Shown here: piece after piece, positions 1 to 5,078 of the stretch
Layout: each line of letters begins with the position of its first letter
Position numbering within the stretch: position 1 is the stretch's first letter
Translations under genes and position numbers: made by a program
The notes under the pieces: generated by a model
What the model saw: the letters and a program-made list of their open reading frames with translations, nothing else
Database searches by the model: none
Told to the model about the DNA's origin: nothing
Origin: Rhodanobacteraceae bacterium
GTDB lineage: Bacteria > Pseudomonadota > Gammaproteobacteria > Xanthomonadales > Rhodanobacteraceae
NCBI GenBank assembly: GCA_025928735.1
Contig: JAICIW010000155.1
Location: 1 to 5,982, forward strand
Direction: 5' to 3'
DNA length: 5,982 nt

Positions 1-2
1 GC

Positions 3-653
3 CATCCGCTTCCCGACATTGAAGCGTTCGCGCAAACGCTGTCGCGATGGGGTTGGCGCAAGCCGCAACAGGTGGTCACATACGACGATGCCGGCGGTGC
101 GTTGGCGGCCGCGCGGTTGTGGTGGATGCTCGAAAGCGTCGGCGCTGCTGCCAGCGTGCTGGATGGCGGTTGGAAAGCGTGGACGGCTGCCGGGCTGCCG
201 GTGGAACACGGCGCGGCCGTGCCGCGCCAGGCGACTTCAGTCGAACTGCATTTCGATCCCGCGCGCGTGGTGTATTACGAGGAATTGCAGGCGCTGCGCG
301 AACGGCCGTCGACCCTGATGCTGGATGCGCGTGCGGCGCCGCGTTTTCGCGGCGAGTCGGAACCGATCGACCGCGCCGCGGGCCATGTGCCCGGCGCGCA
401 CAACCGACCGTTTTCCGAAAACCTCGATGTGGCGGGGCGTTTCAAGTCGCCACAAGCGTTGCGCGAAGAATTCGAAGCGGCGCTCGCCGGTCATCATCCG
501 GATGATGTGGTGCACATGTGCGGTTCGGGCGTCACCGCTTGCCACAATCTCCTGGCGATGGAAGCCGCCGGCCTGCGCGGCTCGCGCCTGTTCGCGCCGT
601 CATGGAGCGGGTGGGCCAGTGATCCCTCGCGCCCTGTTGCAACGGGCGATTGA
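3..653 (+). CDS. sseA: 3-mercaptopyruvate/thiosulfate sulfurtransferase (tandem rhodanese), 5' end missing
   Basis: This is the C-terminal 216 residues of a two-domain sulfurtransferase; the reading frame is open to the left edge, so the start lies outside the window. Such enzymes move a sulfane sulfur from 3-mercaptopyruvate or thiosulfate to an acceptor through a cysteine persulfide in the second domain. The remainder of the first, non-catalytic rhodanese domain is seen up to about fragment residue 68, with the family-typical TYDDAGG and SVLDGGWKAW stretches. The second domain follows, with LDARAAPRF (about 107-115), a GHVPGAHN loop and the active-site loop CGSGVTAC at 173-180 (Cys codon 519-521). 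CGSGVT is the mercaptopyruvate type, whereas classic rhodanese has CRKGVT. The typical tail SWSGWASDPSRPVATG precedes the TGA. The full-length family is about 280 residues, so roughly 65-75 are missing. The gene converges on the PagL-like gene and has no evident functional link to the efflux locus. The family is certain; substrate preference and symbol are inferred. Confidence 0.9.
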   Translation, partial: HPLPDIEAFAQTLSRWGWRKPQQVVTYDDAGGALAAARLWWMLESVGAAASVLDGGWKAWTAAGLPVEHGAAVPRQATSVELHFDPARVVYYEELQALRERPSTLMLDARAAPRFRGESEPIDRAAGHVPGAHNRPFSENLDVAGRFKSPQALREEFEAALAGHHPDDVVHMCGSGVTACHNLLAMEAAGLRGSRLFAPSWSGWASDPSRPVATGD

Positions 654-661
654 GGTTGTAG

Positions 662-739
662 GGCGGGAGTAGCCGCGCGGCGGCGTATCCTGCCTTCGTG
701 AGACGGAGAACCGGCGGGATGCGCTGCGATTCTCCCGCC
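662..739. repeat. GC-rich inverted repeat cluster
   Basis: GGCGGGAG at 662-669 is exactly complementary to CTCCCGCC at 732-739. The same right arm can pair instead with GGCGGGA at 713-719, giving a 7-bp stem with a 13-base loop (720-732). A perfect 10-base palindrome, GCCGCGCGGC, sits at 672-681. The position directly behind the sulfurtransferase stop codon fits a REP-like or 3'-end stabilising element. No T-run follows, so a rho-independent terminator is not supported. At this GC content, short GC-only stems also occur by chance. Confidence 0.4.
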
Positions 740-807
740 TCGCCGGACCTGACGCCGGCCAGCAACATCGCCCAGCCGCCGCCCTTTCTGGATCCGATGC
801 CATGATT

Positions 808-850
808 GTTGGGCTTCTCCCGGAACGAGTCCGGGATCAGCCCAACCTAC
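808..850. repeat. REP-like palindromic repeat, copy 1
   Basis: The element begins GTTGGGCTTC (808-817) and ends CCAACCTAC (842-850). It folds into a long imperfect hairpin: an 8-bp outer stem (808-815 with 839-846), a TC/TC internal loop, and a 6-bp inner stem (818-823 with 831-836) around a 7-base loop. This is the architecture of dispersed intergenic REP elements in gammaproteobacteria. It lies between two convergent genes, the usual place for such repeats. Its ends match those of copy 2 in the opposite orientation. Confidence 0.7.
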
Positions 851-858
851 GAAGCCGT

Positions 859-890
859 GTAGGTTGGTGTTGAGCGCAGCGAAGCCCAAC
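859..890. repeat. REP-like palindromic repeat, copy 2, inverted relative to copy 1
   Basis: Read on the minus strand this copy also begins GTTGGGCTTC (890-881) and ends CCAACCTAC (867-859), so it is an inverted partner of copy 1 across the 8-base spacer 851-858. The middle differs: here it is the GAGCGCAGCGAAGC core seen in common intergenic repeats of several gammaproteobacteria (from memory, not searched). Paired inverted copies resemble REP doublets, also called REPINs or BIMEs, which are mobilised by RAYT transposases encoded elsewhere. No RAYT gene is in this window. Confidence 0.7.
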
Positions 891-930
891 GGTCATGGCT
901 GGCGTATTTGCGCCGCCGCATACACACTCA

Positions 931-1413
931 TCACCATTTCACCCCCGCCAGCAACATCGTCTCGCCGAGATTCTTGCCGCCGAATAGGCGCGCATTGGAG
1001 ATGTGCCGCAGCATCACCATGAAATGGCCGTTTTGCCATCCGGCGCTGGTCATGAATTCGACGCGGCTGGAAAGCGCGTCGGTGCGCGTGCTGGTCACGG
1101 CGAGTTGCTCGCTGAGGAACCAGTGGTGATTGGCCGTCACCATGCGCACGCCGGCGCCGGCCAGAAATACCTCGTGGTTCAAATCGTCCTTGCGGGTGTT
1201 GCGTGCGTCGACCCAGCCAAACGTGCCGATCGGCTCGAAGTGCGCGTTGCAGTCATCGGCGCCTTTGCCGAACACGCTGGCGAAGATCGCGCTGGTGGTG
1301 CGCTCGGATGACGTGATGCTGGGTCCCGCGGTCAGGTCGTAGCCGGCTGCCCCGGCGGGTGCGCAGGCGATCAGGCAGGCGAGGGCGCCCATTCCGCAAC
1401 GAAGGCCTTTCAC
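931..1413 (-). CDS. pagL: Lipid A 3-O-deacylase, PagL family
   Basis: The product is a 160-residue outer-membrane enzyme expected to remove the 3-O-linked acyl chain of lipid A. The start is the GTG at 1413-1411: AAAGGGAG lies six bases upstream, and this start gives a clean signal peptide (MKGLRCGMGALACLIACAPAGAA, cut before GYDL). An ATG 30 codons further upstream has neither property. The mature part is about 137 residues with alternating polar/non-polar strands and ends in Trp, as small beta-barrels do. The diagnostic C-terminal motif RHISNARLFGGKNLGE holds His137, Ser139, Asn140 and Glu151; the +2 and +14 spacing from His equals the His126-Ser128-Glu140 triad of Pseudomonas aeruginosa PagL. 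The gene is somewhat shorter than that enzyme. It is divergent from the MarR-type regulator and convergent with the sulfurtransferase. The family is well supported; activity is inferred. Confidence 0.85.
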   Translation of the reverse strand: MKGLRCGMGALACLIACAPAGAAGYDLTAGPSITSSERTTSAIFASVFGKGADDCNAHFEPIGTFGWVDARNTRKDDLNHEVFLAGAGVRMVTANHHWFLSEQLAVTSTRTDALSSRVEFMTSAGWQNGHFMVMLRHISNARLFGGKNLGETMLLAGVKW

Positions 1414-1419
1414 GTCGTG

Positions 1420-1427
1420 CTCCCTTT
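1420..1427 (-). promoter_or_regulatory. Ribosome binding site deciding the GTG start of pagL
   Basis: Minus-strand AAAGGGAG is followed by six bases and then GTG (1413-1411). This purine-rich site selects the GTG start over the longer open frame beginning at 1503. Confidence 0.7.
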
Positions 1428-1450
1428 GTTGTCCGTTGTCGCGGGGAAAT

Positions 1451-1465
1451 GTGCGGCATCCGCAC
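1451..1465. repeat. Short perfect hairpin in the pagL leader
   Basis: GTGCGG (1451-1456) and CCGCAC (1460-1465) form a perfect 6-bp stem around a 3-base loop. It lies 38 bases upstream of the pagL start and 81 bases upstream of emrR. It could be an mRNA leader hairpin of pagL or a binding site in the divergent promoter region; no T-run accompanies it. Confidence 0.4.
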
Positions 1466-1473
1466 GGGGGCAT

Positions 1474-1504
1474 TGATTGCCGCAGAAATGATTGCCTTGA
1501 CAAT
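1474..1504. promoter_or_regulatory. Candidate operator overlapping the emrR promoter
   Basis: TGATTGCC occurs twice as a direct repeat (1474-1481 and 1489-1496, 15 bases apart). The second copy runs into an imperfect 14-base palindrome, ATTGCCTTGACAAT (1491-1504, ATTG/CAAT arms), which covers the -35 box TTGACA. MarR-family repressors usually bind such imperfect palindromes on their own promoters. Binding by the EmrR-like protein encoded next door is inferred from position only. Confidence 0.45.
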
Positions 1505-1524
1505 TAAAGCCGAAACAGTATCAT
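1497..1524 (+). promoter_or_regulatory. Sigma70-type promoter of emrR
   Basis: A perfect -35 box TTGACA (1497-1502) and a -10 box TATCAT (1519-1524) are separated by 16 bases. The expected transcription start, about seven to eight bases after the -10 box, falls at 1531-1532, which is the A of the emrR ATG. No Shine-Dalgarno-like sequence lies between the -10 box and the ATG. The transcript is therefore probably leaderless or nearly so. Confidence 0.75.
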
Positions 1525-1531
1525 CCTCGGC

Positions 1532-1990
1532 ATGAATCGTGCTGAAACTTCCTCCGACCGCTCCTTCCAGTTGTGCCGACTGATCGGCCGGCTGCGCGCG
1601 GAGTTTGTCTATGCGGTCGAGCAGGAAATGGGGCACCAGGGTGTCGAACTCAACTTCACGCAGTTCGTCGCACTCAAGCTGCTCGGGCACGAGGAACCGA
1701 TGACGCCGGTCGAGCTGGCACGTGCGCTGCATTACAACCCCGGCGCGCTCACGCGGTTGCTGGACAAGCTGGAGCAGCGCGGTTACCTGAAGCGGGTCCC
1801 GGATCCGGACGATCGTCGCGCGTTGCGGCTTGAGTTGACGACCCAAGGCAAGGCCCTGCGCAAGCGCGTGATCGGGTACTGCGACGCCGTCGCCGCTCGC
1901 ACTTTCGAGGGCACCACGACCCGCGAGCGCGAGCAGTTGCACGATGTGCTGAGCCGGGTGCTGGACGGAATACGCGCACGGCGCGAATGA
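1532..1990 (+). CDS. emrR: MarR-family transcriptional regulator (EmrR type) of the efflux operon
   Basis: The product is a 152-residue cytoplasmic DNA-binding protein that most likely acts as a dimer and represses the downstream pump genes until a ligand is bound. The middle of the protein (about 40-105) has the MarR winged helix: a helix at FTQFVALKLLGHE, then MTPVELARAL, the recognition helix GALTRLLDKLEQRGYLKR, and the basic wing with DPDDRRALRLELT. N- and C-terminal helices form the dimer domain, and the length is normal for the family. The ATG is chosen because it is the first in frame and sits at the predicted transcription start; no ribosome binding site is visible. The pump genes follow 172 bases downstream on the same strand. 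The order emrR-emrC-emrA-emrB matches the S. maltophilia locus, which supports the symbol; the ligand cannot be read from the sequence. Confidence 0.88.
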   Translation: MNRAETSSDRSFQLCRLIGRLRAEFVYAVEQEMGHQGVELNFTQFVALKLLGHEEPMTPVELARALHYNPGALTRLLDKLEQRGYLKRVPDPDDRRALRLELTTQGKALRKRVIGYCDAVAARTFEGTTTREREQLHDVLSRVLDGIRARRE

Positions 1991-2046
1991 ACGCATCCGG
2001 CCAGGTCGCGTAAAAATCCGCGCCATTCGAACGTCATCTTTTTGGA

Positions 2047-2058
2047 ACGCCATGGCGT
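2047..2058. promoter_or_regulatory. 12-base perfect palindrome between emrR and emrC
   Basis: ACGCCATGGCGT is a perfect palindrome in the 172-base gap. It follows TTGGAA (2042-2047) and precedes TATACC (2067-2072), a poor -35/-10 pair with a 19-base spacer. It may be an operator over a weak internal promoter. About one or two 12-base palindromes are expected by chance in a window of this size. Confidence 0.25.
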
Positions 2059-2162
2059 GGCGAAGCTATACCGATCCAGGAGTCCCCGTCTCATCCATTC
2101 AGGCAATCTGTCCACCACGCGCGGCGCTTGAAACACGCGCCCTTGTCCCCAACCCACGAGCA

Positions 2163-3671
2163 ATGCCCTTGAACATTCCGACACGTCGCGGCAATTTTGC
2201 CGCCGCGGTCTTGGCCACCGTGTTGCTGGCCGGCTGTGCCAGCACCGGCGGATTGCACCCGACCGCGACGCCCACGAATCCCGCCTCGCTCGCTGCGCAG
2301 CGCTCTTTCTCGGGCGCGAAAACGGACGACGCCGCATGGCCGCAGCAGGGGTGGTGGAAGGCGCTGGGCGATGCGCAGCTCGACACACTGGTCGACGAGG
2401 CGCTGGCCGACAATCCGGACATGACGCTGGTGGATGCACGCGTCCGTGCCGCGCTGGCAGCGGCGGGCGCCGCCGACGCCGCGCGCAAGCCGACACTGAA
2501 CGGTGGCGCCAGCGCCGCCGGCGCGCGCGTTCCGCCGATCCTGCCGCCGCTGGCGTCGGGCCATTTCGGCGTGATCCGCTACGGTTACTTGAGTTTTTCG
2601 TGGGACCTCGACCTGTGGGGTGGCAAGCGCGCCGCGTGGCAGGCGGCCGTCGGCAATGCACGCGCCGCGGAAGTAGACGCGCAGGCCGCACGCCTGAAAC
2701 TTTCCGCGGACGTGGTGCAGGCGTACTTTCAACTGGCAGGCGCCTGGGTGCAGCGCGATCTCGCGAATGAAGAGCTGCAGCGCGCCAACGATTTCCTGAA
2801 ACTCACCCACAAACGCGTCGCCAGCGGGATCGACAGCAAGTTCTCGCTGGCGCGCATCGAGGCCGAAAGCGCGAGCGATCGCGCGCACCTCGAAGCGGCC
2901 GATAATGCCGTGCGCTCGGCGGGCCTCATGCTGGCGGCGTTGCTGGGTGCGGGTCCGGATCGCGCGCTGGCGATCGAACGTCCGGCGTTGCCGGCCGTTC
3001 CCGCGCTCGCGCTGCCCAGCGATTTGCCGGCCGACCTGCTCGGCCGCCGGCCCGATGTGGTGGCCGCGCGCTGGCGCGTGGAAGCGGCGGGGAAAGATAT
3101 CAAGGTCGCGAAGACCAAGTTCCTGCCGAACGTCAGCATCAGTTCGCTGGCCGGCTTGCTCGCGCCCTCGTCGATGAACCTGTTCTCGTTTCAGAATCGT
3201 TTCTACACGATTTCGCCGGCGCTGAGCCTGCCGATCTTCGAGGGCGGCGCGTTGCGCGCCAATCTCGCCGGCAAGGACGCCGCGCGCGACATCGCGGTCG
3301 CGCAATACAACCAGACGCTGGTGCATGCGATCAACCAGGTCGCAGGCCAAGTGGATGATCTGCAATCGTTGTCGGCGCAGGTGCAGGATGCGGAGAACGC
3401 GCGCGCAAGTGCCGACGATGCCTACGCGTTGGCGATGAAGCGCTATCGCGCCGGGGTCGGCAACTATCTCGAAGCGTTGAGCGTGCGACAAGAGCTGATC
3501 GCCGCCGAACAGCAACTGGCCAGTCTGCAGACCCGTCGCGTCGGCGCATGGGCCACGCTCAATGAGGCGCTCGGCGGCGGCTTCCAGCCGGCGGCCGACG
3601 CGCCCTCGCTGGCTACCGCGCCCCAATCGGCGTCCGAATCCCAAGCACATCAACCCCAGGCACATCGATGA
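2163..3671 (+). CDS. emrC: Outer-membrane factor lipoprotein of the Emr efflux pump (NodT/OprM-type TolC-like channel)
   Basis: The product is a 502-residue outer-membrane channel subunit that gives a tripartite pump its exit duct. The start at 2163 is chosen because it puts a lipoprotein signal peptide at the N-terminus (two arginines, then FAAAVLATVLLAGC); the lipidated residue is Cys25 (codon 2235-2237) and Ala follows, consistent with outer-membrane sorting. The open frame extends to an ATG at 2052, but that would bury the signal. The ribosome binding site is weak (ACGAG). Two outer-membrane-efflux repeats follow (about 65-260 and 285-470), with landmarks WDLDLWGGKR (147-156), GRRPDVVAAR (294-303), PIFEGG (357-362) and the closing LNEALGGG (466-473). 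A Ser/Gln/His-rich tail of about 25 residues ends the protein. The stop overlaps the emrA start by four bases (ATGA), implying coupled translation. The family is certain; assignment to the Emr pump rests on this coupling. Confidence 0.9.
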   Translation: MPLNIPTRRGNFAAAVLATVLLAGCASTGGLHPTATPTNPASLAAQRSFSGAKTDDAAWPQQGWWKALGDAQLDTLVDEALADNPDMTLVDARVRAALAAAGAADAARKPTLNGGASAAGARVPPILPPLASGHFGVIRYGYLSFSWDLDLWGGKRAAWQAAVGNARAAEVDAQAARLKLSADVVQAYFQLAGAWVQRDLANEELQRANDFLKLTHKRVASGIDSKFSLARIEAESASDRAHLEAADNAVRSAGLMLAALLGAGPDRALAIERPALPAVPALALPSDLPADLLGRRPDVVAARWRVEAAGKDIKVAKTKFLPNVSISSLAGLLAPSSMNLFSFQNRFYTISPALSLPIFEGGALRANLAGKDAARDIAVAQYNQTLVHAINQVAGQVDDLQSLSAQVQDAENARASADDAYALAMKRYRAGVGNYLEALSVRQELIAAEQQLASLQTRRVGAWATLNEALGGGFQPAADAPSLATAPQSASESQAHQPQAHR

Positions 3672-4909
3672 CTTCTCCCATCAATCCCAATCCCGTCACC
3701 GAAGACGACGCCGCGGTACAACTGAAGGCGAAGCGGTTGCGCAAGCGGCGCTTGCTGCTGCGCGGCCTGATCGCGCTGGTGGTCGTCGTCGGCATCGGCT
3801 GGGCGCTGTATCACTTCCTGGTCGGACGCTGGTACGAAGGTACCGACGATGCCTACGTCGACGGCAACGTGGTGCAGATCACGCCGCAGGTGCCGGGCAC
3901 CGTGATCAGCATCGGCGCCGACGACAACGACTACGTGCGCCAGGGCCAGACGCTGGTGAAGCTCGATCCGTCCGATGCCGATGTTGCGCTCGCGCAGGCC
4001 GAGGCGGCACTGGCGCAGGCGGTGCGCAAGGTGCGCGGCTTGTACAGCACCGTGCACACGTCCAAAGCCGATGTCGCCGCGCGCGAATCGGCGGTGCAGC
4101 AGGCCCAGGCGGACTACAAGCGCCGCAAGGGATTGGCGGAATCAGGTGCGATCTCGACCGAGGAACTGGCGCATGCACGCGATGCGCTGACCACCGCGCA
4201 GAGCGCGCTCGCCGCCGCGCAGGCGCAACTCGCGACCACCGACGCGCTGGTGTCCGATACCGAAATCGCCACGCACCCGGACGTGAAGGCCGCGGCTGCC
4301 GCGGTGCGCGCCGCCTGGTTGAACGATCAGCGCACCACGCTGGTGGCGCCGGTTTCCGGCTATGTCGCCAAGCGCACCGTGCAGGTCGGGCAGCGCGTGC
4401 AACCGGGCACGCCCTTGATGGCGGTCGTGCCGCTGCACCAGGTATGGGTGGACGCGAACTTCAAGGAAACGCAGTTGCAGGACATGCGCATCGGCCAGCC
4501 GGTGACGCTGACGTCCGACGTCTATGGCGGCAGCGTGACCTACCACGGCCACGTGGCCGGCCTCGGCATCGGCACGGGCAGCGCGTTCTCGCTGCTGCCG
4601 GCGCAGAACGCGTCGGGCAACTGGATCAAGATCGTGCAGCGCCTGCCGGTGCGCATCGAACTCGACGCCAGGGACCTGGACAAGTATCCGTTGCGGATCG
4701 GCTTGTCGATGGACGTTTCGGTGAACCTCCACAACCAGAAAGGTCCCATGCTGGCGAAGAATGCGCCGCAGCATCCGGTGTTCAGCACCGACGTGTACGC
4801 GCAGGACCGCGCCCAGGCGAACGCACTGATCGCGAAGATCATCCACGCCAACAGCGGTCCGATCACCGACAGTGCCCAGGCCAGGGGCGCCGCGATAGCG
4901 AGACATTGA
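3668..4909 (+). CDS. emrA: EmrA-type periplasmic adaptor subunit (HlyD family) of the MFS efflux pump
   Basis: The product is a 413-residue adaptor anchored in the inner membrane that links the MFS pump to the outer-membrane channel. Visible parts in order are a basic cytoplasmic N-terminus (KAKRLRKRR), one membrane helix (about 29-52), the EmrA hallmark TDDAYVDGN (59-67), the first half of the lipoyl domain, a long Ala/Gln-rich coiled-coil hairpin (about 103-218), and the second lipoyl half, LVAPVSGYVAKRTVQVGQ (225-242). The beta-barrel region carries WVDANFKETQL (260-270), MRIGQPVT (273-280), GTGSAFSLLPAQNASGNWIK (302-321) and QRLPVRIEL (324-332). These blocks are nearly identical to E. coli EmrA as I recall it. 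The length is slightly above the 390 residues of E. coli EmrA, the excess lying mainly in the N- and C-terminal tails. It starts inside the emrC stop codon. The next gene, emrB, is separated by an unusually long 169-base gap. Confidence 0.95.
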   Translation: MTSPINPNPVTEDDAAVQLKAKRLRKRRLLLRGLIALVVVVGIGWALYHFLVGRWYEGTDDAYVDGNVVQITPQVPGTVISIGADDNDYVRQGQTLVKLDPSDADVALAQAEAALAQAVRKVRGLYSTVHTSKADVAARESAVQQAQADYKRRKGLAESGAISTEELAHARDALTTAQSALAAAQAQLATTDALVSDTEIATHPDVKAAAAAVRAAWLNDQRTTLVAPVSGYVAKRTVQVGQRVQPGTPLMAVVPLHQVWVDANFKETQLQDMRIGQPVTLTSDVYGGSVTYHGHVAGLGIGTGSAFSLLPAQNASGNWIKIVQRLPVRIELDARDLDKYPLRIGLSMDVSVNLHNQKGPMLAKNAPQHPVFSTDVYAQDRAQANALIAKIIHANSGPITDSAQARGAAIARH

Positions 4910-4941
4910 TGCGAGCGGCCGTGGTAGCGGCAGGATTTTTT

Positions 4942-4959
4942 GCGATCCTCCCTGATCGC
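4942..4959. repeat. Hairpin early in the emrA-emrB gap
   Basis: GCGATC (4942-4947) and GATCGC (4954-4959) form a perfect 6-bp stem around a 6-base loop. A run of six T (4936-4941) lies before it rather than after it, so it is not a plus-strand terminator. It may be part of a larger folded region in the mRNA between emrA and emrB. Confidence 0.4.
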
Positions 4960-4985
4960 TGTTCCGTCAGAGTTCGTCGCAATCT

Positions 4986-5037
4986 TCAGTATTCCCTGTC
5001 AATGGATGTCAGAACGTCCATCCTTGGACTGATTTTT
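4986..5037 (+). terminator. Terminator- or attenuator-like nested hairpin between emrA and emrB
   Basis: An 8-bp stem with one G-U pair (5002-5009 with 5014-5021) closes the 4-base loop CAGA. An outer stem TCAGT (4986-4990) with ACTGA (5028-5032) surrounds it and is followed at once by TTTTT (5033-5037). A hairpin followed by a U-run is the shape of an intrinsic terminator, though the outer stem is short and separated from the inner one by unpaired bases. I see no good promoter between it and emrB, so if real it would reduce rather than abolish emrB transcription. This is inferred from hand folding only. Confidence 0.35.
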
Positions 5038-5070
5038 CACGAAAGCCGCTTCGGCTGATCTCGCACGCTT

Positions 5071-5074
5071 AGGA
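5071..5074 (+). promoter_or_regulatory. Ribosome binding site of emrB
   Basis: AGGA, within TTAGGA, lies four bases before the ATG at 5079. It supports independent translation of emrB rather than coupling to emrA. A small hairpin (AGCCG 5044-5048 with CGGCT 5052-5056) lies 14 bases upstream of it. Confidence 0.6.
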
Positions 5075-5078
5075 TTCC

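Larger units (their letters stand above)
654..930. other. Non-coding region between convergent genes
   Basis: No convincing gene lies in these 277 bases. The open frames crossing it have arginine/proline-rich shadow compositions and match no family I know. It contains GC-rich inverted repeats (662-739) and a REP-like doublet (808-890). Both flanking genes end here, so the hairpins could serve as transcript 3' ends or stabilisers for both, but I see no hairpin followed directly by a T-run. A short minus-strand segment resembling the end of the neighbouring pagL-like gene lies at about 749-770 and is treated in the findings. Confidence 0.7.

Noticed and set aside
494..889. Minus-strand open frame across the sulfurtransferase end and the intergenic repeats
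   Set aside because: It runs through REP-like hairpins and the antisense of a conserved enzyme and has a shadow-like Arg/Pro-rich composition.
1411..1503. N-terminal extension of the pagL gene to an ATG at 1503
   Set aside because: The extra 30 residues would precede the signal peptide and overlap the emrR promoter, whereas the GTG at 1413 has a good ribosome binding site and leaves the signal peptide at the N-terminus.
2052..2162. N-terminal extension of emrC to an ATG at 2052
   Set aside because: It would put 37 residues in front of a well-formed lipoprotein signal (LAGC), which must be N-terminal to work.
2091..3665. A 524-codon open frame antisense to emrC
   Set aside because: It is the GC-rich shadow of a certain outer-membrane factor gene: the composition is rich in Arg, Gln and His, no domain is recognisable, and it spans the opposite strand of conserved coding sequence.
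4936..4959. T-run plus hairpin as an intrinsic terminator of emrA
   Set aside because: The six T precede the stem on the plus strand, and on the minus strand they read as A, so neither orientation has the hairpin-then-U order.
3562..5058. A 498-codon plus-strand open frame overlapping emrA
   Set aside because: It is the wrong frame of emrA, very rich in Arg and Gly/Ala with no family motifs, while the overlapping frame encodes near-textbook EmrA.
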